A stretch of 64,000 bases of DNA from Flaviramulus sp. BrNp1-15. Its GTDB lineage: Bacteria; Bacteroidota; Bacteroidia; Flavobacteriales; Flavobacteriaceae. Positions 1 to 9,477 of the stretch are shown here, piece after piece. Positions within the stretch are counted from its first letter, which is position 1. Every line of letters begins with the position of its first letter. The stretch covers positions 2,526,471-2,590,470 of the forward strand of contig NZ_CP092099.1 of NCBI RefSeq assembly GCF_022259695.1, read 5' to 3'. The position numbers and the translations under genes were made by a program. Below the pieces are notes generated by a model. It was not told the DNA's origin and did not search any database. It saw only the letters and a list, made by a program, of their open reading frames with translations.

Positions 1-1
1 A

Positions 2-553
2 TTGAATTTTAGTAGCTACGGACTTAACAATTTTTGGGCGGTTTATCATAACACTCCAGAAGAAAAAGTAGAATACGATTATAACATGCGTGTTAATTTA
101 AGAGCCATTAATATATCGCCAGAGCAAATTAAAGAACGTCAGGTTATAAAAGAAAAACAAATAGCCGATGGCAAAAAGAGTTTATTAGATGACAATGGGC
201 AAGTTGTAAAAGACAGCCTTGGTAACGCCATACAAGTAGATAATTTAAAAACTGTTCGTTGTGAGTATTATGAGTTTACTCAGTTTAAATCTACTCAAGT
301 AACAGGTAATGTAGAATATGTTAATTTAAAAACTAACCAATTGGTTGATGCTTTTCCAGTAACCAGCGAATTTATTTTTGAGCATATTTATGCAACATCA
401 CGCGGAGACCGAAGAGCTTTAGATACAAGTTTAATACCTTTTCTAGAAAGACGCGCTGTTCCTTTCCCTACCGAAGAACAAATGATTTATGATACAGGAG
501 AAGATTTAAAACTTCAATTAAAGAATATTATAAACTCTTACACCTTAAGGTAA
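2..553 (+). CDS. C-terminal part of a conserved protein of unknown function (5' end outside window)
   Basis: About 183 residues are open from the window edge to a TAA at 551-553. The first codon in view is an in-frame TTG, so this is very likely the end of a longer gene and not a true start. The product is mixed charged and aromatic, with no membrane segment in the visible part. I do not recognise a named family and assign no function. It is followed on the same strand by a small zinc-ribbon gene 78 bases downstream. Confidence 0.6.
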   Translation: MNFSSYGLNNFWAVYHNTPEEKVEYDYNMRVNLRAINISPEQIKERQVIKEKQIADGKKSLLDDNGQVVKDSLGNAIQVDNLKTVRCEYYEFTQFKSTQVTGNVEYVNLKTNQLVDAFPVTSEFIFEHIYATSRGDRRALDTSLIPFLERRAVPFPTEEQMIYDTGEDLKLQLKNIINSYTLR

Positions 554-631
554 CAGAAAAGACTTAACTTTTTTGGGGGTTACCATTATAAAACTTACTT
601 TTAGAGTCAACGAACCTTTAAAAATTAAAAA

Positions 632-775
632 ATGGAAGCATATTGTGTAAAGTGTAAGACAAAAAGAGAAATGAAAGATGCCGCAGAAACTACTATGAAA
701 AATGGAAGAAAAGCCATGAAAGGCAAATGTCCAGAATGTGGTACAGGCATGTTTAGAATAATGGGGAAATCATAA
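632..775 (+). CDS. Small zinc-ribbon protein (DUF5679-like), 47 aa
   Basis: ATG at 632 opens a 47-codon frame ending in TAA at 773-775. The product has two Cys-x2-Cys knuckles (C-V-K-C near residues 5-8 and C-P-E-C near 33-36) separated by a basic stretch, as in small single-domain zinc ribbons annotated as DUF5679. These proteins are thought to bind one Zn(II); their partners are unknown. A strong hairpin plus T-run lies 20 bases downstream, which supports a real short transcript. The cysteine pattern makes chance unlikely despite the small size. Confidence 0.75.
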   Translation: MEAYCVKCKTKREMKDAAETTMKNGRKAMKGKCPECGTGMFRIMGKS

Positions 776-795
776 ATACCCTTTTCTTAAAACAT

Positions 796-829
796 AAAAA
801 AACTCCCAAAGTAATTTGGGAGTTTTTTT
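796..829. terminator. Bidirectional intrinsic terminator
   Basis: The perfect stem AAACTCCCAAA / TTTGGGAGTTT with a GTAA loop is flanked by A- and T-runs. It lies between the small zinc-ribbon gene on the plus strand and the convergent gene ending at 905, so it can serve both. Confidence 0.85.
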
Positions 830-904
830 GTTACTTTTTTTGTCAATATTAGTGTTATATAGCTACAATAAAATACAACTATTGATCTAAGTTTGGCTAA
901 TCTC

Positions 905-2341
905 TTATTTTGGAACTACTGTTATAATTATTCTTTTATAGCGTGATAAGGAAGGTTCTCCTTTATCAGTAACTCTAAGTATGATGTGAATAGTTTCAGG
1001 TTTAGTAACTTCTGGGGCTTGACCATGTATACCATGAGAATTTTCAGGTTGACCAAGTTCAAAATCTCCTTTATAAGTTCCTGCTTCAATGTAAGGAAAC
1101 CATAAAAAACTCAGGCTATCACCATCTGGATCAGTTGAATTAAATGCATCTAAACTAAAACTCTCTCCAGATCTAACAGTCATTCTATCTGAATGAGATA
1201 AAACTGGAATAGGTGGATGATTTACGTCTTCAAAAGACTTTGTACACCAATCCATTCGAGCTGCAAAATCATTTTGAAAATCGTTTCTCCAACGCCATAA
1301 TGAGACTTTGTTATCTTTAAAAGAAATAGTGTCTTTTTTAACTGCTCGGTTATATGGGTTATGTATGTATGGTGTATGATTATCTATTGCATTTGTCCAA
1401 ATTTTTCGTGTTTCAGCTTCAAAAGGAACTCCTGAACCACCTTTTTTCTGTTTAGAAAAATCTGGTTGATAGAATTCGTATCGACCACCCCAGCTACCCC
1501 ATTCTGGATGTTCTGCTTCATTTAATCCATTGGGTATTAAAGATAAAAATGCAGGTGTATCTCCTTCAACTCCCCAAGAAACATCTGGATATTCACTTCC
1601 CAGAGGGCCATGGTCTTGTTGAATATTTTGTGCAATCCAATCATTACTTATTTCTGTATTATCTATTCCCTTTACAACTGTATTTATACCATTCCAAGTT
1701 GCACTACCATAGTCATCACCAGGACTAACTATAAAAAATAAATCTGGAAAATTATTTCTTATCCAAATACCACTATCATCTTGATCTGAAATAGTATAAA
1801 CTCTTAACTTTGAAATCAATTTTTTAGCTTCATTCTTACTTTTAGTATTCTTTATTTTATACAACGATTGTGCTAAAGTATTTACTCCTCCCCAAACAGA
1901 AATCCACAATGGTCTGTCATCATTTTCTTCTAATATTTTTATTATCCAATCAGAGCCTTCAGAGTCCATACCCTCTCCTACTCCAGTCATTCCATACTTA
2001 GGCAACCCGCTCTTAACGAGATTTAAAAGTGTTTTTTCTTCTGGAAAACCTTTTTCGTGTACTAGTAAATTAGGCTTTATTTTACCATATGCCTTTAAAA
2101 CTCTTGTAACAGATTCTGGATTTACCATGGATTTATGCCAGCATGATGTAGTAGCTACCAAACCCTTGATATCAATTGTATTTGCATATAATAATAATCG
2201 AACTAACGATTGAGTATCATCTGGATCTGCTTCAATATCTGTTAAGACAATAACACGTTGTTTTTTTGTTTCTTGAGCCTGTAAAGGCGTATATAGTCCA
2301 AATAAAAGTAAAACGACTATCAAATAAATTTTAATTTTCAT
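905..2341 (-). CDS. Secreted DUF1593 / Sde182-like nucleoside-hydrolase-fold protein
   Basis: 478 aa with a clear signal peptide (hydrophobic residues 4-20, A-Q-A-Q-like cleavage region near 22). Residues 30-42 contain V-I-V-L-T-D-I-E-A-D-P-D-D, the aspartate-rich metal-binding motif of the nucleoside hydrolase fold as found in DUF1593 (Sde182 N-terminal) proteins. The last ~100 residues, starting near H-P-P-I-P-V-L, look like the beta-sandwich Sde182 C-terminal domain. Some relatives are labelled cellulose-binding, but the substrate is unknown; an exported glycoside- or nucleoside-processing role is inferred. It follows the GGCT-like and DUF885 genes on the same strand, with 13 bases to the next gene upstream. 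Confidence 0.85.
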   Translation of the reverse strand: MKIKIYLIVVLLLFGLYTPLQAQETKKQRVIVLTDIEADPDDTQSLVRLLLYANTIDIKGLVATTSCWHKSMVNPESVTRVLKAYGKIKPNLLVHEKGFPEEKTLLNLVKSGLPKYGMTGVGEGMDSEGSDWIIKILEENDDRPLWISVWGGVNTLAQSLYKIKNTKSKNEAKKLISKLRVYTISDQDDSGIWIRNNFPDLFFIVSPGDDYGSATWNGINTVVKGIDNTEISNDWIAQNIQQDHGPLGSEYPDVSWGVEGDTPAFLSLIPNGLNEAEHPEWGSWGGRYEFYQPDFSKQKKGGSGVPFEAETRKIWTNAIDNHTPYIHNPYNRAVKKDTISFKDNKVSLWRWRNDFQNDFAARMDWCTKSFEDVNHPPIPVLSHSDRMTVRSGESFSLDAFNSTDPDGDSLSFLWFPYIEAGTYKGDFELGQPENSHGIHGQAPEVTKPETIHIILRVTDKGEPSLSRYKRIIITVVPK

Positions 2342-2354
2342 AATAGTGTATTAA

Positions 2355-2732
2355 TTAATTATTTTTTAAATAATCTCCCGAAGTTATTAATTTTAAATGT
2401 GTTGTAGGGTAATTATAAACATAAACCCAAGTAGGTATAGGTTTATTATTTACAAATGCAGTTGTAGTAACTCGTTTAAATAAATGTTCGTCTACACCTT
2501 CATAATCATCTAAAGCTTTAAAAACAGTTTCTGGGTTTTTAATTTTAAAAAGCATACCATGTACTTTCTCAGAAGTATTATTGCTTAAAATAGCTCCAGG
2601 AAACCAAGATATCATGTATAATTTTCCATAACAATACCCTTTGCCTATAAATTGAGCATGAGATGCCAAAAATTGTGACATCTCATGCTCTGAGTTTTTT
2701 AAAAGGGTACCGTATACAAATAGATAGTCCAA
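2355..2732 (-). CDS. Gamma-glutamylcyclotransferase-family (AIG2-like) protein
   Basis: 125 aa beginning at TTG (2732); no ATG exists in frame between the upstream stop and the conserved N-terminus, so TTG is the best start. The family signature F-V-Y-G-T-L is at residues 5-10, and A-L-D-D-Y-E-G followed by F-K-R fits the acid/base glutamate region of GGCT-like domains. Members cyclise gamma-glutamyl-amine compounds or turn over gamma-glutamyl peptides; the substrate here is unknown. It starts 17 bases after the DUF885 gene, suggesting co-transcription. Confidence 0.8.
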   Translation of the reverse strand: MDYLFVYGTLLKNSEHEMSQFLASHAQFIGKGYCYGKLYMISWFPGAILSNNTSEKVHGMLFKIKNPETVFKALDDYEGVDEHLFKRVTTTAFVNNKPIPTWVYVYNYPTTHLKLITSGDYLKNN

Positions 2733-2749
2733 GGTTAAACTATTTGAAA

Positions 2750-4528
2750 TTATTTATTTAATGCTACCCAATTATCTATTTTATTTTCTAATAATTGTAA
2801 TGGAATACAACCTGTTTCTAAAATTTCATCATGAAACTCACGAACATCAAACTTATCTCCAAGCTCCTTTTCTGCACGAGCTCGTAATTCTCGTATTTTT
2901 AACTGCCCTATTTTATAAGACAAGGCTTGTCCTGGATTAGCCATATAGCGCTCTATTTCACTTACTATACTAGCTTCTTCTTCTGCTTCATTTTCTAGAG
3001 AATACTGTATAGCTTGTTCTCGTGTCCACCCTTTTGTATGAAGGCCTGTATCTACAACCAACCTAATAGCTCTGTGAATTTCGCTACTTAACATACCAAA
3101 ATACTGAAAAGGATCTTTGTATAAACCTAGCTCCTCACCCATACTTTCGGTATAAAGCGCCCAACCTTCTCCGTATGCGCTATACCATAATGTTTTTCTA
3201 AAATCTGGTAATTCTTCATTTTCTTGGGCCAAAGAAATTTGAAAGTGATGCCCAGGAATAGCCTCATGTAGAAATAAATCTTCCTTATCAAATATATTAT
3301 ATGTTTCTACTTCTGGTATTGGTGTATAGAAAATTCCAGGTCGTGTTCCATCCAATGAACCTTGACTGTAATTTGCAGCAGCAGATTTCTCTCTAAAAGG
3401 TTCTGTTCGTCTTACTTCAAAAGGTGTTTTTGGTTGTTTTCCAAACAATTTATCTATTTGAGGCTTCATAACGTTATGTATACTATCATAATAAGCTATC
3501 ACTTGTGCTCTATCTGTAAATGGCATCAAACTTTTATTTGTTCTTACATAGTCAAAAAAAGCATTTAAATCACCTTTAAAACCAACTTTATCTTTTACTG
3601 CTTCCATTTCACCTCTAATACGAGCCACTTCATTTAAACCTAATTGATGAATTTCATCAGCAGTCATATTTGTAGTGGTATATTTTTTAATTTGATGTTG
3701 GTAATATGAAGTTCCTAAAGGTGTAACCGCTGCAATACCATAATCTTCTTTTCCTGCTGGCAAATACTCCTCTTTAAGAAACGTTACCATATCTTGATGC
3801 GCTGGCATAATTTTATCGGCAACCATAGTTTTGTAAGCCTCTGTAAGCGACTCTTTGTCTTCATCGGTAAACGTGTCAGGAAATAAATTTACAGGTGAAT
3901 AATACAAGTTTTCATCTACATTACCTGTAGCTAAAACTTCAAATTGTGGAATTACTTTAGCGATTAAAGATTTTGGTAAAACATAACCTTCTTCAATGCC
4001 TGTTTTCATGTTCGCTTTGGCAGAATCAAGCCAAACTAAATAAGCATCAACGCGTTCTAACCAATTTTTATAATCTTCAACAGTATTAAATGGTTGTGAT
4101 GTTGTTCCGCTTGCCCATTGATTAAAATCTAGATTTTTAGACCACATTTGGTCTAATGGCATTAAATCTTTCTTAAAGCTAAACTCATCAAGATTTATAT
4201 TGCAATCCCACAGTAAAACGGCTTTACTCATCTTATCTGTATCACTTAATAAAGAATCATTAATAGATGCTAATTCTTCTTTATACTTTATATAATAAGC
4301 CTTATTTTGTGCTTTGTAGTCTTCTGATAAGGAATTGGGATACTGATTATTATAACCTTCTATACCAGCAGACGTTGCCTTTGTAGGATTAAGTTCGTAA
4401 CCTTCGTTATTAAAATTTTCTAAAAGAGTATTAAAATTATTCTTAGTAATTTCTGCTTTATTTTCTACATCCTTTTTACATGATATAAATAATGTAAGCA
4501 AAAGAATCAATGAAAGGTTTTTTTTCAT
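2750..4528 (-). CDS. DUF885-family metallopeptidase lipoprotein
   Basis: ATG at 4528 gives 592 aa starting M-K-K-N-L-S-L-I-L-L with a lipobox L-F-I-S-C near residue 17, so a lipoprotein anchored in the envelope. An upstream in-frame ATG at 4555 would bury this signal and is rejected. H-E-A-I-P-G-H-H (about residues 421-428), followed by G-E-G-W-A-L-Y-T-E, matches the HExxH plus downstream glutamate arrangement of DUF885 proteins, which resemble zinc carboxypeptidases. Length is normal for the family. The substrate peptide is unknown. Confidence 0.88.
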   Translation of the reverse strand: MKKNLSLILLLTLFISCKKDVENKAEITKNNFNTLLENFNNEGYELNPTKATSAGIEGYNNQYPNSLSEDYKAQNKAYYIKYKEELASINDSLLSDTDKMSKAVLLWDCNINLDEFSFKKDLMPLDQMWSKNLDFNQWASGTTSQPFNTVEDYKNWLERVDAYLVWLDSAKANMKTGIEEGYVLPKSLIAKVIPQFEVLATGNVDENLYYSPVNLFPDTFTDEDKESLTEAYKTMVADKIMPAHQDMVTFLKEEYLPAGKEDYGIAAVTPLGTSYYQHQIKKYTTTNMTADEIHQLGLNEVARIRGEMEAVKDKVGFKGDLNAFFDYVRTNKSLMPFTDRAQVIAYYDSIHNVMKPQIDKLFGKQPKTPFEVRRTEPFREKSAAANYSQGSLDGTRPGIFYTPIPEVETYNIFDKEDLFLHEAIPGHHFQISLAQENEELPDFRKTLWYSAYGEGWALYTESMGEELGLYKDPFQYFGMLSSEIHRAIRLVVDTGLHTKGWTREQAIQYSLENEAEEEASIVSEIERYMANPGQALSYKIGQLKIRELRARAEKELGDKFDVREFHDEILETGCIPLQLLENKIDNWVALNK

Positions 4529-4626
4529 TTTTTTTAGTGATTTTAGTTTAAACAAATATAATGAAACCGATAGTTATTTATCAGTTTATAATAGTTGTTA
4601 TACACTAAAAATGAAAATAGTTTAAT

Positions 4627-5016
4627 TTAGATATACTTACTTAAATCAACATCATTAATAGCACCATGACTCGCGTGTGCAACCACAACGCCATTTTTAA
4701 TCACTAATATCTGAGGAGATTCGTGTATAACTTGAAATTTATAGCCAACTTCGTTAGAAACGTCTCTATAATTTAATAGATCTAAGTAGTATAAATCTAA
4801 ATCTTTTTCAGTAAAGCCATAAGCCTCAACAAATTGACTCATTACCATTCTGCTAATACCACAGCGGGTTGAATGTTTAAAAATCACTTGTGTTTTTGTG
4901 CTAGATTTAGTTTCAATAAATTCTAATTGTGGTAATTCATTTAGAGGAATCCAAGGCAATACTTTTTCTTCCTTTTGTTCTGCCGAACCACCAAATATCT
5001 TGTTTAATAATCCCAT
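4627..5016 (-). CDS. ytxJ: Bacillithiol-system redox-active protein YtxJ
   Basis: 129 aa thioredoxin-fold protein with a single active-site cysteine in H-S-T-R-C-G-I-S (about residues 48-55), the hallmark of YtxJ/DUF2847. Family knowledge places it as a monothiol bacilliredoxin-like protein that removes bacillithiol from S-bacillithiolated proteins. This is consistent with Bacteroidota that make bacillithiol, although no bsh genes are in the window. It is divergent from clpB; the intergenic region has two short inverted repeats. Confidence 0.88.
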   Translation of the reverse strand: MGLLNKIFGGSAEQKEEKVLPWIPLNELPQLEFIETKSSTKTQVIFKHSTRCGISRMVMSQFVEAYGFTEKDLDLYYLDLLNYRDVSNEVGYKFQVIHESPQILVIKNGVVVAHASHGAINDVDLSKYI

Positions 5017-5066
5017 TTTTTGTGTTTTGTAAATGATAAGTCGAAACTAATTCTAAATCTTACAAA

Positions 5067-5081
5067 CTGACTAAAAGTCAG
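5067..5081. promoter_or_regulatory. Inverted repeat in the ytxJ-clpB divergent region (candidate operator)
   Basis: CTGACT-AAA-AGTCAG is a perfect 6+6 bp inverted repeat located between the divergently transcribed ytxJ and clpB. There is no T-run, so a terminator is unlikely. Operator function is an inference from position. Confidence 0.35.
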
Positions 5082-5099
5082 AAAAACAAAGACTTAAAA

Positions 5100-5112
5100 A
5101 GACATTTTGTCT
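5100..5112. promoter_or_regulatory. Second inverted repeat upstream of clpB (candidate operator)
   Basis: AGACA-TTT-TGTCT is a perfect 5+5 bp inverted repeat 62 bases before the clpB start codon. Together with the repeat at 5067 it may bind a stress regulator, but it does not match the CIRCE or CtsR sites I know. Confidence 0.3.
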
Positions 5113-5174
5113 ATTAAAAGCTATTGGTAAGATAATTGACTTATTCATTTCGTAAAGAAAAAGAATTTAATAAT

Positions 5175-7784
5175 ATGAACTTAAATAATTATACAATAAA
5201 ATCGCAAGAAGCCATACAGCAAGCGCAACAAATTGCGCAAGGTTATGGTCATCAACAAATAGAAAATGAACATATTTTTAAAGGTGTTTTTGAAGTTGAT
5301 GAAAACGTTTTACCATTCATTTTAAAAAAATTGAATGTTAATATAAACATTCTTAAACAGGCTTTAGATAAGCAATTAGAAAGCTTCTCTAAAGTGTCTG
5401 GTGGCGAATTAATGCTTTCGCGAGAAGCTGGAAAAGCCTTAAACGAAGCTTCAATTATCGCTAAAAAAATGAAAGACGACTATGTGTCTATCGAGCATTT
5501 AATCATTGCTATTTTTAAATCAAATAGTAAAATTGCTCAAATGTTAAAAGACCAAGGCGTTACAGAAAAAGGTTTAAAAGCAGCTATTGAAGAACTTAGA
5601 AAAGGTGAAAAAGTAACCTCACAAAGTCAAGAAGAAACCTATAATTCATTAAACAAATACGCAAAAAACTTAAATCAGTTAGCTAAAGATGGCAAACTAG
5701 ATCCAGTTATTGGTCGAGATGAAGAAATACGAAGAATTCTTCAAATCTTATCTCGTAGAACCAAAAACAATCCAATTTTGGTTGGTGAACCTGGAACAGG
5801 TAAAACCGCTATTGCAGAAGGTTTAGCGCATAGAATTATAGATGGTGATATTCCTGAAAACTTAAAAGACAAACAAATTTTTGCTCTAGATATGGGGGCA
5901 CTTATTGCTGGTGCAAAATATAAAGGTGAATTTGAAGAGCGTTTAAAAGCAGTTATAAAAGAGGTTACCACTAGCGAAGGAGATATTGTGTTATTCATTG
6001 ACGAAATCCACACGCTTGTGGGTGCTGGTGGCGGACAAGGCGCCATGGATGCAGCAAACATTTTAAAACCAGCTTTAGCTCGTGGTGAACTTAGAGCTAT
6101 TGGTGCCACTACTTTAGATGAATATCAAAAATATTTTGAAAAAGACAAAGCTTTAGAGCGTCGTTTCCAAAAAGTAACCGTAGATGAGCCGGATACAGAA
6201 AGTGCTATTTCTATACTTCGTGGCATTAAAGAAAAGTACGAAACACACCATAAAGTACGCATTAAAGATGAGGCTATAATTGGTGCTGTTGAACTGTCTC
6301 AACGTTATATCACCAATAGATTTTTACCAGATAAAGCTATTGATTTAATGGATGAAGCCGCGTCTAAATTACGTATGGAAATTAATTCTAAACCAGAAGA
6401 ATTAGATGTTTTAGATAGAAAAATCATGCAGTTGGAAATTGAAATTGAAGCAATTAAGCGTGAAAAAGATGAAACAAAATTAAAATCATTGCATTCAGAT
6501 TTAGCTAATTTAAAAGAACAACGCAATGCTATAAACGCTAAATGGAAAAGCGAAAAAGAAGTTGTTGATAATATTCAAAACACAAAACAGGATATTGAAA
6601 ACTATAAATTAGAAGCAGAACGCGCAGAACGTGATGGTGATTATGGTAAAGTAGCCGAATTACGCTATGGTAAAATAAAAGAAGCTCAAGAGGAATTAGA
6701 AAAACTTCAGAAAGAATTAGAAAAAAACCAATCTGAAAGTTCTTTAATAAAAGAGGAAGTTACCTATGATGATATTGCAGAAGTTGTTGCAAAATGGACA
6801 GGAATTCCAGTAACAAAAATGATACAAAGCGAGCGTGAAAAACTACTTAAATTAGAAGATGAATTACACAAACGCGTTGTAGGTCAAGAAGAAGCCATAG
6901 TTGCTGTTAGTGATGCTGTAAGACGAAGTAGAGCAGGTTTACAAAACCCTAAAAAACCAATTGGTACATTCCTTTTCTTAGGAACCACAGGTGTTGGTAA
7001 AACAGAACTTGCAAAAGCTTTAGCAGAGTATTTATTTGATGATGAAAACGCCATGACACGTATTGATATGAGTGAATATCAAGAACGTCATGCGGTAAGT
7101 AGATTGGTTGGTGCACCTCCAGGATATGTGGGTTATGATGAAGGTGGTCAATTAACAGAGGCTGTACGTAGAAAACCTTACTCTGTAGTGCTTTTAGATG
7201 AGATTGAAAAAGCGCATCCCGATACATTTAACATCTTATTGCAAGTGTTAGATGAAGGACATTTAACAGATAATAAAGGACGTGTGGCAGACTTTAAAAA
7301 CACCATAATTATTATGACATCCAATATAGGAAGTTCTATAATTCATGATCGATTTGAAGCTACAAAAGACCTAGATTCTGCTATTGAAGCTGCGAAAGTA
7401 GATGTATTAGCATTGTTAAAACAAAGTGTTAGACCCGAGTTTTTAAACCGTATTGACGACACAATTATGTTTACACCTTTAAGTAAAGAAAACATTACTG
7501 CTATTGTTGGTTTACAAATAAAAGGGATTACAAAAATGATAGCACAACAAGGTATTACGTTTGATGCTACACCAGACGCTATAAAATATTTAGCCGATAA
7601 AGGTTATAATCCAGAATATGGTGCACGACCAGTAAAACGAGTAATACAAAAAGAAGTTTTAAATGCCTTAAGTAAAGAAATTTTGGCAGGAAAAGTAACA
7701 ACCGATAGCATTATTTTACTTGATGCTTTTGATGATCAGTTAGTTTTTAGAAATCAAGGTGATTTGGTTGTAGAAGAGTTTTAG
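5175..7784 (+). CDS. clpB: ATP-dependent disaggregase ClpB
   Basis: ATG at 5175 gives about 869 aa, the usual ClpB length, starting M-N-L-N-N-Y-T-I-K-S-Q-E-A; the frame extends 13 codons upstream but that part is not conserved. Domains in order are the Clp N domain (1-150), AAA-1 with Walker A G-E-P-G-T-G-K-T-A, a ~120-residue coiled-coil middle domain specific to ClpB, and AAA-2 with G-T-T-G-V-G-K-T-E and a C-terminal D2-small domain. It acts with DnaK in the cytosol to dissolve protein aggregates. No ClpP-binding IGF loop is expected or seen. Monocistronic by context. Confidence 0.97.
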   Translation: MNLNNYTIKSQEAIQQAQQIAQGYGHQQIENEHIFKGVFEVDENVLPFILKKLNVNINILKQALDKQLESFSKVSGGELMLSREAGKALNEASIIAKKMKDDYVSIEHLIIAIFKSNSKIAQMLKDQGVTEKGLKAAIEELRKGEKVTSQSQEETYNSLNKYAKNLNQLAKDGKLDPVIGRDEEIRRILQILSRRTKNNPILVGEPGTGKTAIAEGLAHRIIDGDIPENLKDKQIFALDMGALIAGAKYKGEFEERLKAVIKEVTTSEGDIVLFIDEIHTLVGAGGGQGAMDAANILKPALARGELRAIGATTLDEYQKYFEKDKALERRFQKVTVDEPDTESAISILRGIKEKYETHHKVRIKDEAIIGAVELSQRYITNRFLPDKAIDLMDEAASKLRMEINSKPEELDVLDRKIMQLEIEIEAIKREKDETKLKSLHSDLANLKEQRNAINAKWKSEKEVVDNIQNTKQDIENYKLEAERAERDGDYGKVAELRYGKIKEAQEELEKLQKELEKNQSESSLIKEEVTYDDIAEVVAKWTGIPVTKMIQSEREKLLKLEDELHKRVVGQEEAIVAVSDAVRRSRAGLQNPKKPIGTFLFLGTTGVGKTELAKALAEYLFDDENAMTRIDMSEYQERHAVSRLVGAPPGYVGYDEGGQLTEAVRRKPYSVVLLDEIEKAHPDTFNILLQVLDEGHLTDNKGRVADFKNTIIIMTSNIGSSIIHDRFEATKDLDSAIEAAKVDVLALLKQSVRPEFLNRIDDTIMFTPLSKENITAIVGLQIKGITKMIAQQGITFDATPDAIKYLADKGYNPEYGARPVKRVIQKEVLNALSKEILAGKVTTDSIILLDAFDDQLVFRNQGDLVVEEF

Positions 7785-7848
7785 ACTTAAATAAAACTAT
7801 TTGTAACAAAATAGAATAAAATAAGTCTATTAGTTGGTTGGTTAGTTG

Positions 7849-7893
7849 GAAAGCAACATGATTCTTTTTATAAGATGATTGTTGCTTTCTTTA
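7849..7893. terminator. Bidirectional terminator between clpB and mqo
   Basis: The perfect 10 bp stem GAAAGCAACA / TGTTGCTTTC has a 21-base loop and lies exactly between the convergent clpB and mqo. Short T tracts follow on the plus strand. Confidence 0.7.
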
Positions 7894-7894
7894 T

Positions 7895-9370
7895 TTACAA
7901 CTTCAATGCTTTTTTAGAATTTTCAAGGGTTTCCTTAAATAATTCTGGTGTTAATTCTTCTTTCCAAACAGGAACTATATCTTTTAACAACCGTTTTCCT
8001 TTTTCAGAATTAACTATTTCAGGAAAAGCAATTTCAAAAACTTCTAACATAATGCTTGTAGCTGTTGATGCTCCAGGAGAAGCTCCTAACAAAGCGGTTA
8101 TACTTCCATTTTTACTCCTCACTACTTCGGTTCCAAATTGTAAAACACCTTTTTCATATTCATCCTTTTTTATAATTTGTACCCGTTGTCCTGCAACTAA
8201 AATTTCCCAATCCTCACTTTTAGCATTTTTTACAAATTTTCGCAAATCATCCATTCTGTCTTCATGAGATGCAGTTACTTGTTCTATAAGATATTTTGTT
8301 AATGGTAAATTATCCCAAAACGCTCCAAGCATTGGCTTTATATTATCAGACTTTATTGAGCTAGCTAAATCAAAATAAGACCCTTCTTTTAAAAACTTTG
8401 GACTAAAACCAGCAAAAGGACCAAATAACAATTCTCGTTTTCCGTTAATGAATCGCGTATCTAAATGCGGTGTAGACATTGGTGGATCCCCAATTCCTGC
8501 TTTACTATAAACTTTAGCATAATGTTGATTTATAATAGCTTTATTTTTACAAACTAACCATTCACCACTAACAGGAAATCCTCCGTAACCTTCCTTTTCT
8601 TCAATTTCTACCTTTTGTAACAAAAGTAAACTTCCTCCTCCTGCTCCAATAAAAACATGTTTAGCATCTAAATATAGTTTACGATCTGTTTTTAAGTTTT
8701 TAACTTCTACAGACCATTCAACTTCCTCATCGGGATCAATATCTAAAACTTCTTCATTGCAATGAACAGGAGTGTTATATTTTGTTTCTAGTATTTCAAA
8801 TAGTTTTTTTGTTAATACACCAAAATTCATTTCGGCTCCACGTTCTATTCTGGTGGCTGCCATAATTTCATCATCACTCCTATCTTCCATTATTAAAGGA
8901 AACCACTCGCTCATTTTTTTAATACCCGTGGTAAACTCCATATCCTGAAACATAAAATGATTTTTTAAAGCCTTAAACCTGCTTTTTAAATATTCTGAAT
9001 TCTCTTTTCCTTTTACCCAACTGTAATGCGGAACAGGTTTAATAAAATCTTCTGGCGAGTCAATTAAATTTTTATTTACCAGATACGACCAAAATTGTTT
9101 TGATACTTCAAACTGTTTACAAATTTTAAAAGCTTTTTCACAATTGATAGACCCATCTTCGTTTTCTGGCGTATAATTAAGCTCACATAAAGCAGAATGA
9201 CCTGTACCGGCATTATTCCAAGCTGCAGAACTTTCTAAACCAACTGCACTTAATCGTTCTAAAATAAGCACTTTTAAATCGGGTTTAAGAGTTTTAACCA
9301 ATAAAGCCAATGTAGCACTCATTATACCACCACCAACACAAATTAAATCGTAATCTTTATCTACATTCAT
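7895..9370 (-). CDS. mqo: Malate:quinone oxidoreductase
   Basis: 491 aa, the normal length for Mqo. The N-terminal FAD-binding motif D-L-I-C-V-G-G-G-I-M-S-A-T-L-A is at residues 8-22. S-A-A-W-N-N-A-G-T-G-H-S-A and G-G-F-P-V-S-G are family signatures. It oxidises malate to oxaloacetate and reduces the menaquinone pool as a peripheral membrane flavoprotein of the TCA cycle. It is divergent from a tetR gene whose palindromic operator lies 67 bases upstream of the mqo start, so co-regulation is possible but unproven. Confidence 0.95.
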   Translation of the reverse strand: MNVDKDYDLICVGGGIMSATLALLVKTLKPDLKVLILERLSAVGLESSAAWNNAGTGHSALCELNYTPENEDGSINCEKAFKICKQFEVSKQFWSYLVNKNLIDSPEDFIKPVPHYSWVKGKENSEYLKSRFKALKNHFMFQDMEFTTGIKKMSEWFPLIMEDRSDDEIMAATRIERGAEMNFGVLTKKLFEILETKYNTPVHCNEEVLDIDPDEEVEWSVEVKNLKTDRKLYLDAKHVFIGAGGGSLLLLQKVEIEEKEGYGGFPVSGEWLVCKNKAIINQHYAKVYSKAGIGDPPMSTPHLDTRFINGKRELLFGPFAGFSPKFLKEGSYFDLASSIKSDNIKPMLGAFWDNLPLTKYLIEQVTASHEDRMDDLRKFVKNAKSEDWEILVAGQRVQIIKKDEYEKGVLQFGTEVVRSKNGSITALLGASPGASTATSIMLEVFEIAFPEIVNSEKGKRLLKDIVPVWKEELTPELFKETLENSKKALKL

Positions 9371-9436
9371 TTACTCTAAATCTAGTTTTATAATTTTCTA
9401 AAGATAGTTAAGTATTATAAAAATATGTAAGCAAAA

Positions 9437-9458
9437 AAATATACCAATTGGTATATTT
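9437..9458. promoter_or_regulatory. TetR-type palindromic operator 1 (upstream of tetR, also upstream of mqo)
   Basis: A perfect palindrome of 22 bases with core TATACCAATTGGTATA lies 19 bases before the tetR ATG. A near-identical palindrome recurs at 10091-10110 before the thioesterase gene, so the pair is very likely the operator set of this TetR protein. Confidence 0.8.
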
Positions 9459-9477
9459 TTTATATTTTAGCTAAACC

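Noticed and set aside
5741-6109. Antisense open frame in clpB
   Set aside because: Shadow of the conserved AAA-1 region of clpB.
7875-8267. Long open frame on the plus strand opposite the mqo C-terminal half
   Set aside because: It is antisense to a well-supported mqo gene, has no recognisable domain and starts inside the terminator region.
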